The translations under genes and the position numbers were made by a program. From assembly GCA_963778945.1 (NCBI GenBank), contig CAVZWL010000007.1, forward strand, positions 189,974 to 253,973: a stretch of 64,000 nucleotides of DNA. The letters run 5' to 3'. Positions within the stretch are counted from its first letter, which is position 1. Each line of letters begins with the position of its first letter. Below the pieces are notes generated by a model. The model searched no databases, was not told where the DNA came from, and saw nothing but the letters and a program-made list of their open reading frames with translations. Positions 47,291-57,007 of this stretch are shown piece by piece. The DNA comes from Fen-1254 sp963778945 (GTDB lineage Bacteria > Bacteroidota > Ignavibacteria > UBA10030).

Positions 47291-48581
47291 TTATTGAAGC
47301 GTGAGTGTTTGATCCCGCCGTGCGCCGACGGAAACCATCCAAAGTTTTACGCCGATCATCCCGGCAACGGCTTCGAGATATTTTTTTGCTGCCGGGGGAA
47401 GCTGCCGATAGGATGCGCACTCCCGACGTTTTTGTTTTCCATCCTTTGAAGCTCTTGTATTCCGGTTCGGCAATCTCCAAGGTCTGGCTGTCGCTCGGGA
47501 AGTGGAGAATCTTCTTGTTCCCGATCTTATAGCCGGTACAGACTTTAATTTCATCGAAATCGTCGAGGACGTCAAGTTTGGTGACCGCAATTTTTTGAAT
47601 GCCGTTGATGCGGACGGAATACTGCAAGCTGAAGAGGTCGAGCCAGCCGCAGCGGCGCGGTCTTCCGGTGGTTGCACCGAATTCGCCGCCCGTAGTCCGC
47701 AGCGCTTCGCCGATTTCATTGCATTGTTCTGTCGGGAACGGGCCGTTGCCTACACGCGTGCTGTATGCTTTGACAACTCCGACAATTGAATTGACGGAGG
47801 TCGGCGGAACGCCGAGCCCTGTGCAGGCGCCGCCGCTGGTCGGATTGGACGACGTGACGAACGGGTATGTGCCGAAATCCACGTCGAGCAGTGCGCCTTG
47901 CGCGCCTTCGGCTAAAATATTTTTCCTTTGTTTAAGAGATAACGCGAGATAGGCCGATGTATCTTTAATATAGGGATCGATTTTTTTATCGAATTCTTGA
48001 TACTCTTTCAGAATTTGATCTACATCGAGGATCTTTGAATTGTACAATTTGCTGAGAAGTTCGTTATTCGCTTCGATGTTCCGTTTCAGCTTGCGGCAGA
48101 GAAGGTCGCGATCCAGCAAATCGACGACACGAATGCCTGTGCGCATGTATTTATCGATATAGGCCGGACCGATGCCTCGGCCGGTTGTGCCGATGCGGTC
48201 GCTGCCCTGTTCCCGCACGGAATCGAGCAGCTTATGATACGGCATGATGAGATGTGCGTTATGGCTGATAAACAAGCGCCCGTCGGTCTTGATGCCCGCT
48301 TTTTTGAGCTGGTCTATTTCCGCCATCAAGGCAACCGGGTCGAGCACGACTCCGTTGCCGATGACACAGACAACGTGCTTATGAAAAATTCCGGAAGGAA
48401 TAAGATGTAAAACATATTCTTTTTCCGTTTTTCCGCCTTTATCCGGAATAACAACGGTATGTCCTGCGTTTGCGCCTCCCTGATAACGGGCGACTATGTC
48501 GACGTGGTTGCTCAGGTGGTCGACGATTTTTCCTTTTCCTTCATCGCCCCATTGGGCGCCGACAATAATTTGAATTGGCAC
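47291..48581 (-). CDS. purA: Adenylosuccinate synthetase, one frameshift near the C-terminus
   Basis: Joins IMP and aspartate for AMP synthesis. The P-loop-like GDEGKGKIVD is at residues about 12-21, followed by ARYQGGANAGHTVV, GTTGRGIGPAY, and GEFGATTGRPRRCGW. The frame breaks near 47415: dropping one A (GCATCC to GCTCC) restores VRSYRQLPPAAKKYLEAV, then the typical ending MVSVGARRDQTLTLQ to 47291. Such a late one-base break in an essential gene suggests a sequence error. Start ATG at 48581. Confidence 0.9.
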
Positions 48582-49024
48582 GGTTCTTCTTTATATGTTA
48601 TGAATGGATAGTCAGTTTTTACAAACCCGGCCTTTTGGGTACCAAAGCCGCAAAGAACATATCTATGTACATATTTTTCACACGAATAACAATATGAATA
48701 TTGATCCTGCAGGGACAATCCCGCGAGCCGCTCGCTTTCTCTTCAGGATGCGGTGTACGGAAGGGCATTTTCGATCATCGGAGAATGCTGTGTTTCTTTT
48801 CATTGAATAAGATGTTTCTCGGCCGTGAAGGGAACTTTTGGACGGCGATCAGGCCGGCAGAGAGAATTTGAATTTGTTCAAAGCGTTTCTTCATAGTGTT
48901 TTTGTTGTTTCCGATTATGGAACTGCGCGCAATGCTAAAAAAGGATTTGTAATGATCCAGCTTCTTCTCTACTCTTACCTCTTCACAATTTACCATTACC
49001 ATTCACCATTTACCATTTACCGCT
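48582..49024. other. Intergenic region ending in a short-repeat tract
   Basis: This 443-base spacer holds the purA promoter region. From about 48982 to 49030 it is made of variants of TTTACCAT/TTCACCAT, running into the hutU stop codon. No gene is convincing in the rest. Confidence 0.5.
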
Positions 49025-50686
49025 TCACAGCATCGGCATTTTAACATTCCATCGTTTTGCGTTTGCGACAGCGCGCGGATACCCGGCATCTGCATGCCGG
49101 ACGATTCCCATACCGGGATCGTATGTGAGTACGCGCTCCAGCCGGGCCGCCGCTTCCGGAGTTCCGTCCGCAACGACGACCATCCCGGCATGGATGGATA
49201 GTCCTATGCCGACACCTCCGCCGTGGTGCACGCTCACCCAGCTTGCGCCTCCGGCCGTATTAAGAAGTGCGTTGAGTATCGGCCAGTCCGCTATCGCATC
49301 GCTGCCGTCGCGCATTTTTTCCGTTTCGCGGTTCGGCGATGCTACGCTTCCGCAGTCCAGATGGTCCCTGCCGATAACGATAGGTGCAGAAACCTCGCCG
49401 CGTGCGACGAGTTGATTGAAGATCAGTCCCATCTTGGCACGCTCGCCGTATCCGAGCCAGCAGATGCGTGCGGGGAGTCCTTGAAAGGCGACTTCTTCGC
49501 GGGCTTTTTTGATCCATGTGCAAAGCTGCGTATTCTCCGGGAATGCTTCCAGAACGGCTTCATCTGTGCGATAGATATCATCCGGTTCCCCGGAGAGCGC
49601 TGCCCATCGGAAGGGTCCCTTGCCGTCGCAGAAGAGGGGACGGATATACTCGGGCACGAATCCGGGAATGGAGAATGCTTTTTTCAAACCGTTTGAAAAT
49701 GCTTCACCGCGAATATTATTGCCGTAGTCGAACGTAACGGTTCCCCGGTCTTTGAGCCGAAGAAGTCCTTTGACATGTTCGACGATAGAGGTTTTGGCGA
49801 GTGCAATATATTTTTCCGGATTTTTTTTCCGGAGCGCTGCCGCCTGTTCGAACTTCATGCCTTTGGGAATATATCCGTTCAGCGTATCGTGCGCAGAGGT
49901 CTGATCGGTCGCAATATCGGGAAGAAACTTTCCGGCGGCAATGTGCGGAATAATTTCGGCGGCATTGCCGAGCAGTCCGATCGAAAGCGGAAGTTTTTTA
50001 CTTTTTGCAGCTCGAATTTGCGCCATGGCATCTTCAAGATCATCGGTTGCAGTATCCAGATAATGCGTTTCGATTCGCCGCCGTATTTTTAACGGATCGG
50101 CTTCCACAACGAGGCATGCCGCTCCGTTCATCGTTGCAGCAAGGGGCTGCGCGCCGCCCATGCCGCCCAGTCCGGCGGTCAGCAAAAATCTTCCGGCCAG
50201 CGATCCGCCGAAATGTTTTGCAGCAGCGGCAGCGAACGTTTCGTATGTTCCCTGTAAAATTCCCTGCGTACCGATATAAATCCAGCTTCCGGCGGTCATC
50301 TGTCCGTACATCGTCAGTCCGAGCGCATCGAGCCGCCGGAATTCATCCCATGTCGCCCAATGGGGCACAAGCATAGCGTTGCTGATCAGCACGCGCGGCG
50401 CCTGCTCATGCGTTTTGAAAACGGCTACCGGTTTGCCGGATTGAACGAGCAGTGTCTCATCGTTCTCGAGCGTCTGCAGTGTCTGTACAATGGCATGAAA
50501 ACAATCCCAATTGCGTGCAGCTTTTCCCGCGCCGCCGTACACAATCAATTCCTCAGGCCGTTCGGCAACCTGCGGGTCGAGATTGTTCATCAACATGCGC
50601 ATTGCCGCTTCTTGAATCCATCCTTTGCACGAAATCTTTGTTCCGTGCGGCGCGCGAACCATCTTTGGCTTCGGTGCGTGTTTCAT
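49025..50686 (-). CDS. hutU: Urocanate hydratase
   Basis: Second step of histidine degradation, hydrating urocanate with NAD+ as cofactor. Landmarks are the early LIVYGGAGKAARNW, the block GGMGGAQPLAATMNGA, LRLKDRGTVTFDYGNN and the late HHGGGVGIGLSIHAG. The length (553) is normal. It is transcribed away from hutH, 4.5 kb further right, and its stop codon abuts a repeat tract. hutI and hutG are not in the window. Confidence 0.95.
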   Translation of the reverse strand: MKHAPKPKMVRAPHGTKISCKGWIQEAAMRMLMNNLDPQVAERPEELIVYGGAGKAARNWDCFHAIVQTLQTLENDETLLVQSGKPVAVFKTHEQAPRVLISNAMLVPHWATWDEFRRLDALGLTMYGQMTAGSWIYIGTQGILQGTYETFAAAAAKHFGGSLAGRFLLTAGLGGMGGAQPLAATMNGAACLVVEADPLKIRRRIETHYLDTATDDLEDAMAQIRAAKSKKLPLSIGLLGNAAEIIPHIAAGKFLPDIATDQTSAHDTLNGYIPKGMKFEQAAALRKKNPEKYIALAKTSIVEHVKGLLRLKDRGTVTFDYGNNIRGEAFSNGLKKAFSIPGFVPEYIRPLFCDGKGPFRWAALSGEPDDIYRTDEAVLEAFPENTQLCTWIKKAREEVAFQGLPARICWLGYGERAKMGLIFNQLVARGEVSAPIVIGRDHLDCGSVASPNRETEKMRDGSDAIADWPILNALLNTAGGASWVSVHHGGGVGIGLSIHAGMVVVADGTPEAAARLERVLTYDPGMGIVRHADAGYPRAVANAKRWNVKMPML

Positions 50687-50689
50687 GAG

Positions 50690-50919
50690 ATCACCATTTA
50701 TTGGTTCTTAGTTCGTCGTTCGTGGTTCTGAGTTATAGAACAACGGGTCATGTTTGTCCGTTATTCAGTTTATCAGTTTATTAGTTTATTGGCTCATTGC
50801 TGCATTGGTTTTCATTTTCAAATTGACAATTAACACTTCGCAGTTCACGATTTACCGTTTATTATTCTTTGAACTCCAGCACTACGCACTACGCACGAAG
50901 AACTTCTGTTGGTTAGTTC
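50690..50919. repeat. Degenerate short-repeat tract between hutU and the adenosine-specific kinase gene
   Basis: The spacer is a patchwork of 6-9 base words: TTAGTTCGT and GTTCGTGGTTC, then TTTATCAG/TTTATTAG, then AATTGACAATT, then CACTACGCACTACG. No open frame fits. The words are of the same kinds as in the tracts at 51.9, 54.8 and 56.75 kb. Confidence 0.6.
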
Positions 50920-51402
50920 TTACATTTTATATCCGATCTTCCGCAAAAAATTTTTCCGCCATTCTTGTCCGGCTGCGTCTTCGATGCCTTTAGACCGGAT
51001 TCCGTCGATGACCCCGAGTATGCCGCGTCCCTGTTCCGTTTCAGCGACGATGACCTGTGTCGGGTTTGCCGTCGCACAAAAAATACGGCAGACTTCGGGG
51101 ACATTTTTAATTGCGTTGAGGACATTGACGGGAAAACCGTTGTCGAGAAACAGAATAAACGAATGTCCGCACGAGAGAGCGAGTGCATTCTTCCTGGCGA
51201 GTTCGATCATTGCATCGTCGTTTCCCGTCCAGCGGACAAGCGCCTCTCCTGAAGATTCGCAAAAACCCAGCCCGAACCGGATCTGCGCATTCGTCTGAAC
51301 AACCGCTTCATGAATGTCCTCGACGGTTTTTATGAAATGCGATTGCCCGAGGATGAAGTTGATCGGTTCCGGTTTTTCAATGGCAACGGTTATAATCTCC
51401 AT
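50920..51402 (-). CDS. Adenosine-specific kinase-like protein
   Basis: A 160-residue protein of the adenosine-specific kinase family (DUF355/PF04008), a structurally characterised but poorly understood group. Conserved parts include NFILGQSHFIKTVEDIHEAVV, FGLGFCESSGEALVRWTGND and NVPEVCRIFCATANPTQVIVA. The start ATG at 51402 follows GAAAGGAGTTCC. It sits 11 bases from the sixA end and shares its strand; the role of an adenosine enzyme beside sixA and hutU is unclear. Confidence 0.85.
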   Translation of the reverse strand: MEIITVAIEKPEPINFILGQSHFIKTVEDIHEAVVQTNAQIRFGLGFCESSGEALVRWTGNDDAMIELARKNALALSCGHSFILFLDNGFPVNVLNAIKNVPEVCRIFCATANPTQVIVAETEQGRGILGVIDGIRSKGIEDAAGQEWRKNFLRKIGYKM

Positions 51403-51413
51403 AGGAACTCCTT

Positions 51414-51888
51414 TCAAGCGATCTGCTGCATGGTTTTGACATCGGCGAGTATTTTCAAAATTCCGTTTCCGGGCCGGATAGGAGAATCGATTTCCACCAG
51501 CGCGAGTGTGCATTTTTTTATTTCAATCCCGGCATGCGGATGTCCGGCAATAAGCATCGAAATCGTGCCTGAAAGATAAGGCTCATGACGAAACCAGAAG
51601 AACCGATTCCGCATCGATGACATTCAGAAAGCGAAAAAGCTGATTGGGATTCGTTCCGTTGACGAGATATTCGGTTGTTTCCGGGAGCGGAGAAGAAATG
51701 TGCCCTCCGACAGCCGCGCCTGTTTGGCGGGCACGAAGAAGAGGGCTTGTATATATCTTATTAACGAAAAAACCGTTATGCAGCATGTAAAGTCCGGCAG
51801 TGTCTGCCTGGCGCCTGCCTGTTTCAGTCAGCGGGTGTTCATTCTCCTGAGAGGAGGCATCGCCGTGTCTGAGAAAATAAAGCAGCAT
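51414..51888 (-). CDS. sixA: SixA-like phosphohistidine phosphatase, one frameshift
   Basis: A histidine phosphatase of about 157 residues. The phosphate pocket LRHGDAS is at residues about 6-12, with ENEHPLTETGRRQADTAG and SPLLRARQTG following. The frame changes near 51592 at a T-run; dropping one T gives VLLVRHEPYLSG with the second catalytic His. SixA removes phosphate from phosphohistidine on relay or PTS proteins. It lies between a two-component pair and the adenosine-specific kinase gene, which suggests, without proof, a role in that relay. Confidence 0.8.
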
Positions 51889-52154
51889 AAGATGGTGAAC
51901 GGTGAACAGTAAACGGTGAATAGTAAATGGTAAATAGTAAATGGTAAATGGTTAATGGTAAATAGTAAATGAATACAGTTCAAAGTCCAACGTGCTGCCG
52001 TGCTGCGGTCAAGAAGTTGTTTGGTTCTTAGTTCTGAGTGCTTGGTTACGATTTAAAAATATATCCTGAATTTCCACACTCGGAACAAAGCTTACCCTCC
52101 ATTTTCCTGACAGCAATTCGCGATTGGCAATTGACAATTTCTCCCATTTACAAA
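51889..52154. repeat. Heptamer repeat tract and related words upstream of sixA
   Basis: From 51891 to 51971 the sequence is almost purely 7-base units of the form GGTGAAC, AGTAAAC, GGTGAAT, AGTAAAT, GGTAAAT. It begins 3 bases from the sixA start. After 51975 other words follow (GTTCTTAGTTCTGAGTGCTTGG near 52020, AATTCGCGATTGGCAATTGACAATT near 52110). Reverse-complement heptamers fill the tract at 56839-56996. Confidence 0.7.
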
Positions 52155-53536
52155 TCACTCTTTTACCAGATTATATTGCTGAATTTTCGTATAAAGTGTT
52201 TTCAAACTGATTCCGAGAATCTGGGCAGCGGTATTTTTATTCCAATCGACGGTTTTCAGGATTCCGGCAATATGCGCTTGTTCGATTTCACGCATCGATA
52301 CGGCAGAGCCGATTTGCACGTCTCCCGGCGTCTGGACGGAATCTTTAGAAGTCTTGGAGCGGCGGCCGATGGGCAGCGCTATGTCTTCAACTTTAATAAG
52401 ATTATCCTTGCAGAGAATGCTTGCCCTTTCGATGACATTCTCCAGCTCCCGGACGTTGCCGGGCCAGTCGTATTTGATCAGCAATTCCAGCGCTTTTGGT
52501 TCAATCATCTTCAATCCGCGCGGGCGCACATGGGTTTTTAAAAAATAATCGACCAGGATCGGAATATCTTCAGGCCGTTCATTTAATGCCGGTACGGAAA
52601 GAGTTATGACGTTGATGCGGTACATCAGATCTTCACGGAATCTGCCTGCAGCGATTTCAGCGGCCAGACTCTTGTTTGTGGCTGAAATCACGCGGACATC
52701 GGAACGGAGGTTTTTGTTGCCGCCGACGCGGCGGTATTCGCCGGTCTGCAAAAAACGCAGGAGCTTCGGCTGGAGGGTAAGGCTGATCTCGCCTATTTCA
52801 TCGAGGAAAAGCGTGCCGCCGTCGGCAATTTCTACAATTCCCTGTTTCATAGCATACGCATCGGTAAACGCTCCCCGTTCATGCCCGAATAATTCGCTTT
52901 CGATGAGGTTCTCTGGAATCGAAGCGCAGTTCAATGCCACGAATTGTTTTTCCTGCCGCATGCTGTTCTTATGCACGAAGTTCGCAATCAATTCTTTGCC
53001 GGTTCCGCTGGCTCCTTGAATGAGCACGGAGGAATCCGTCGGGGCTACTTTTGCCGCGATATTGAGGAGTTCGAGCATCGGTTTGCTTTCGCCGATAATG
53101 TTGTCGCTGTACGTATGCCGCGCAAGTTCGGTTTTCAAAACTTTATTTTCGACCTGCAGCCGTTTCCGTTCGACTGCGCGATCGATATTCGCAAGCAATT
53201 CTTCGGCAGAATACGGCTTCGTGATATAATTAAACGCTCCGAGCTGCATGCATTCGACAGCCATTTTAATATCGTACACGCCGGTGAGCATAATAACTTG
53301 CGTGCCGAAGGAATTGTCGCGGGCGAACTCGCAGGACCTCGACGCCGTCGACACGCGGCAGCTTGATGTCCAGTAAAACGAGGTCGAAATTTTTATTGCT
53401 GGAGCATATTGATTGCTGCAACGCCGTCGGTCGCCGTTTTGACAAGATATCCTTCAGGTTCCAGGAGCGATTGAACGACCTGAAGAAACGGCACTTCGTC
53501 GTCGACAACGAGGATGGAAATAGATTCCTTTTTCAT
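52155..53536 (-). CDS. NtrC-family sigma-54 response regulator, two frameshifts in receiver
   Basis: A regulator of about 460 residues: receiver domain with DDE and phospho-acceptor LLDIKLPRVDGVEVL, then the sigma-54 AAA+ domain with GASGTGKELIANFVH (Walker A), ELFGHERGAFTDA, GGTLFLDEIGEI (Walker B), and a Fis-type helix-turn-helix NKNTAAQILGISLKTLYTKI at the C-terminus. The receiver is read as MKKESISILVVDDE from 53536, and the frame changes near 53405 and near 53330. It is 18 bases from the receiver-kinase hybrid, its likely partner. Needs sigma-54; targets are unknown. Confidence 0.88.
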
Positions 53537-53554
53537 AGGGGTTTCCCCATAACG

Positions 53555-54661
53555 TCACCGCAATGGAAGCGCGAACGAAAATGTAGCGCCTTTGCCTGGT
53601 TCCGATTCTACCCAGATTTTTCCATAATGCGCTTCAACAATCCGCTGCGCTATGATCAGGCCGAGGCCGCTCGTTTTTTTCTCGTTCGATTTTCCAGCGA
53701 CAAGATCGCGATACCGGTCGAAGATAAGCGGCAATTCTTCTTTTGCAATTCCTGCTCCGCTGTTGAACACCGAAACCATGATATGATCGAGCGGCTTTTG
53801 CCCTTCTTCCATAACCAGAGCTACTTTTTTTACCTGCACAACGATGGCGCCTTGAGCCGGTGTGTATTTGATTGCGTTGCTGAGGAAATTCTGTAAAACC
53901 TGTCCGATTTTTCCTGAATCGAATTCCAGCGGCGGCAGATCCGGCTCGGTGTGCACATCGAGCGTAATCTTGTTCGATTGCACCGGAATCCGAAATTCCT
54001 GCGCGATGTTCTGTACAGTGGCGGCGAGGTTCGCAATTCCTTTATTTAAAGTCACCCTTCCGGCTTCCAATTTCGTCAGATCCATCATATCGGTCAGAAG
54101 AGCAATCACCTTGTCGATGGAGACCGTCATATAGCCGAGCAATTCCTGTTGATGATCGTTGAGAGGTCCCGCCATTTCTTTCAATAAGTAGCCGATGCTT
54201 TGGCGGAGGCCAGCAATAGGATTATGCAGATCGTACAACAGGCGGGCTGTGTGCTCTGCCTGGAGTTTCCGGATTCGGTCCTCTGCATCGCGCATTTTTA
54301 TAATTGCTTTGAGCTGAGGGACGATTTGCTCCATGTCGATCGGCTTGGTCAGATATTCTTTTGCCCCGATCTTCATTGCTTCGACTGCCATGCCTACATC
54401 GCTCATGCCGGTCATCATAACGACTTCGGTTTGCGGGGAATTTTTTTTGATATAACGAAGGACTTCCAGGCCGTTGACGCCGGGCATTTTAATGTCGAGC
54501 ATCGCAATGTCATAATTTTTTCCCTGTACTTTTTTAATTGCTTCAAGCCCGTCGCAGGCCTCTTCGACTTCAAATCCTTCATCGGTAAGCCATGCCGATA
54601 CAGTAATGCGAAGCGGGTCTTCGTCATCTGCAATTAAAACCTGAATTTTTTCCTCGCTCAT
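53555..54661 (-). CDS. Receiver-histidine kinase hybrid without membrane domain
   Basis: A 368-residue soluble protein: N-terminal receiver (VLIADDEDPLR, phospho-Asp in MLDIKMPGVNGLEVL, Lys in YLTKPID; about 1-125), then a histidine kinase with H-box LLYDLHNPIAGLRQS (about 143-157), N-box VLQNFLSNAIKYTP, G1 VFNSGAGI and G2 SGLGLIIAQRIVEAH. It shows no membrane segment, so it is cytosolic and may take phosphate from another kinase. Followed by the NtrC regulator on the same strand, with sixA beyond. Confidence 0.87.
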   Translation of the reverse strand: MSEEKIQVLIADDEDPLRITVSAWLTDEGFEVEEACDGLEAIKKVQGKNYDIAMLDIKMPGVNGLEVLRYIKKNSPQTEVVMMTGMSDVGMAVEAMKIGAKEYLTKPIDMEQIVPQLKAIIKMRDAEDRIRKLQAEHTARLLYDLHNPIAGLRQSIGYLLKEMAGPLNDHQQELLGYMTVSIDKVIALLTDMMDLTKLEAGRVTLNKGIANLAATVQNIAQEFRIPVQSNKITLDVHTEPDLPPLEFDSGKIGQVLQNFLSNAIKYTPAQGAIVVQVKKVALVMEEGQKPLDHIMVSVFNSGAGIAKEELPLIFDRYRDLVAGKSNEKKTSGLGLIIAQRIVEAHYGKIWVESEPGKGATFSFALPLR

Positions 54662-55152
54662 GATATCCCGGTAATTGTGTAGATTGATGTAATTATTTCA
54701 CTCGGGAAGCCGGTGATAAAATGAAAAAATTACAATACCTCACTAAAATAATAGGTAGATTAGTGCCAAAAGTCAATTAGCGAAAGGTGCTGCAGTGCTA
54801 ATGTCCAATGTTCGTAGTGCTTAGTTCGTAGTGCTTAGTTTTTATTACCTGCTATCCTATTTATTTCTCACTGTTTGCCATTTACAATTCTTCTCTTCCA
54901 ATTGACAATTGGCGATTCCAGACTGAAAATTGCTCTTTTATTATTCTCCAAATTATGTCTCCGGCTGCAATCGACAATTCGCGATTGGCAATTTTTGCTA
55001 TTTTTTTTCTGTTGAACTTCAGCACTAAGAACCAAGCACCACGAACTCTTTTAATTCACTATTTCCACCATCTTAACTATCTTTAAGGGTTGAATTTAAT
55101 GCGTAACTCCACTACATTGCTTAATCTTAATAAAAAAAGCCGAAAATCAAGT
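54662..55152. other. Intergenic region mostly of short-repeat words
   Basis: The first 120 bases upstream of the hybrid kinase are unique, AT-rich sequence. From about 54790 to 55076 it is a chain of short repeated words: GTTCGTAGTGCTTAGTTCGTAG, TTTGCCATTTACAATT, CAATTGACAATTGGCGATT, TCGACAATTCGCGATTGGC, and ACTAAGAACCAAGCACCACG. No gene is seen before the hutH start. hutH and the hybrid kinase are divergent, so promoters for both must be here. Confidence 0.55.
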
Positions 55153-56745
55153 ATGAAATCTTACACTCTCGACGGCAACTCCCTTACAATTCCTCAAATT
55201 TCAGCAATAGCCGCGGACTTTACAGAGGTAAAGTTAAATGCCGCGTCAAAACGTGCTATTCGTGCTTCGAGGAGGCTTATCGACGATTGGGTCCAGCATG
55301 GCGAATCCATCTACGGTGTAACGACGGGTTTTGGAGAATTTTCAAATGTTCGTATCGATTCGCACGATTTGGCGCAATTACAGGAGAACCTTATTGTCAG
55401 CCATGCCGCCGGAGCCGGGGATCCGCTGCCGCAGGAGATTGTCCGTGCTATGATGGTGCTCCGCATCAATGCGCTGGCAAAAGGATTCTCCGGCATTCGC
55501 CTTGCTACTGTAGAAACATTGATGGAAATGCTGAACCGGAATATTATTCCGGTTATTCCCTCTCAGGGATCGGTTGGAGCGAGCGGCGACCTGGTGCAGC
55601 TGGCTCATCTCGTACTGGCGATGATCGGCAAGGGAAAAGTTTACATCAATGCAGGCAAAAAGAACTTACGTATCGCCGGATCGGCCGGTGTTTTACGGAA
55701 ACACGGACTTGCACCGGTAAAGCTTGCCGCCAAGGAGGGGCTCGCGCTCATCAACGGTACGCAAATGATGACCGCTTATGCTTCTCTTGCTGCCGATCAA
55801 GCTATGCAGCTTCTCAAGACAGCCGATATTGCCGCAGCGATCAGCGTAGAGGCATTGCGCGGAAGCGATACGGCATTCGATGAGCGCATTCATGAGCTGC
55901 GGCCTTACCGGGGACAAAGAAATGCTGCAAGCAATATGCGCCGGCTGATGCATGGAAGCACGCTGAGGGAATCGCACCGGTCGAACGACCGGCGGGTTCA
56001 GGACGCCTATTCGATTCGATGCATTCCGCAGGTTCACGGCGCTTCACGAGATGCCGTGGAATATGTTTATGAAAAAGTTTCCATCGAAATTAATTCTGCA
56101 AACGATAATCCGCTCATTTTTGCAAAGGACCGCATTCATCTTGAAGGAGGAAATTTTCACGGTCAGCCGATTGCGCTGGCGATGGATTTTCTGGCCATCG
56201 CTCTTGCAGAGCTTGCGAATATTTCGGAACGGCGCATCGAACGCCTGGTCAATGGTTCTCTCAGCGGACTGCCCCGGTTCCTGACGGCGAGGGGCGGATT
56301 GAATTCCGGCCTGATGATTGCCCAGTATACCGCCGCATCATTGGTTTCGGAAAATAAAGTTCTGGCGCATCCGGGCAGTGTGGACTCGATTCCGACATCC
56401 GCCAATCAGGAGGATCATAACAGCATGGGATCGGTCAGCGCGCAAAAAGCCTGGCGTGTGCTGAAAAACGTTCAAACCGTTCTCGCGATAGAAATGCTGT
56501 GTGCATGTCAGGGACTGGACTTTGCACGAAAGCTCAATGCCGAACAGGCACATCGAACGACACGCTCGAACTTATCATTGCGGGCAGGAGAGGGAACGGA
56601 AGCTGCGTACGGTGTTTTTCGGAAAAGCATCCCTATGATGGATCACGACCGGATATTATACGACGACATCCAAAAGGCCTTGATCCTTGTGTGCGGAAAA
56701 AGCATCGTACAGGCCGTTGAACGGAAAATTGGAGAATTGGAATAA
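55153..56745 (+). CDS. hutH: Histidine ammonia-lyase
   Basis: Converts histidine to urocanate. The self-forming MIO cofactor arises from GASGD within GSVGASGDLVQLAHL (about residues 142-156). Other landmarks are SIYGVTTGFGEFSNV, LINGTQMMTAYAS, SSANDNPL-type SANDNPLIF and the late QEDHNSMGS. At 530 residues it is slightly longer than usual. The ATG at 55153 starts MKSYTLDGNSL; a longer in-frame reading from 55090 is possible but unlike the family. It is divergent from the two-component pair and 4.5 kb from hutU. Confidence 0.93.
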   Translation: MKSYTLDGNSLTIPQISAIAADFTEVKLNAASKRAIRASRRLIDDWVQHGESIYGVTTGFGEFSNVRIDSHDLAQLQENLIVSHAAGAGDPLPQEIVRAMMVLRINALAKGFSGIRLATVETLMEMLNRNIIPVIPSQGSVGASGDLVQLAHLVLAMIGKGKVYINAGKKNLRIAGSAGVLRKHGLAPVKLAAKEGLALINGTQMMTAYASLAADQAMQLLKTADIAAAISVEALRGSDTAFDERIHELRPYRGQRNAASNMRRLMHGSTLRESHRSNDRRVQDAYSIRCIPQVHGASRDAVEYVYEKVSIEINSANDNPLIFAKDRIHLEGGNFHGQPIALAMDFLAIALAELANISERRIERLVNGSLSGLPRFLTARGGLNSGLMIAQYTAASLVSENKVLAHPGSVDSIPTSANQEDHNSMGSVSAQKAWRVLKNVQTVLAIEMLCACQGLDFARKLNAEQAHRTTRSNLSLRAGEGTEAAYGVFRKSIPMMDHDRILYDDIQKALILVCGKSIVQAVERKIGELE

Positions 56746-56747
56746 AT

Positions 56748-56996
56748 TGTGAACTGTGAACTGAGAACGGAGAACTGTGAACTGAGAACTGTGAACTGAG
56801 AACTGAGACTGAGAACAGAGAACTATAAATAAGTTTTTTGCCGTTTACCGTTTACAGTTCTCAGTTTACTGTTCGCCATTTACCATTTACCATTTACTAT
56901 TTACTGTTTTCTGTTTACCATTTACTGTTTTTTACCATTTACTATTCACCATTTACCGTTCACCGTTCACTGTTTGCCGTTCACTGTTCGCCATTT
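56748..56996. repeat. Two opposed heptamer tracts between hutH and the FAD oxidoreductase gene
   Basis: The first part (56748-56826) is tandem GAACTGT/GAACTGA heptamers. The second (56839-56996) is TTTACCA, TTTACTA, TTTACTG, TTCACCG, TTCGCCA and similar heptamers. CAGTTCTCAGTT at 56855-56866 is exactly complementary to AACTGAGAACTG at 56780-56791 and 56794-56805, so the region could fold into a hairpin. This is the clearest tract in the window. Confidence 0.8.
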
Positions 56997-57007
56997 AAAA
57001 GGATTTT

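Noticed and set aside
48982..56996. Short repeats as a CRISPR array
   Set aside because: Units are 7-9 bases, variable and contiguous without spacers, and no cas genes are present.
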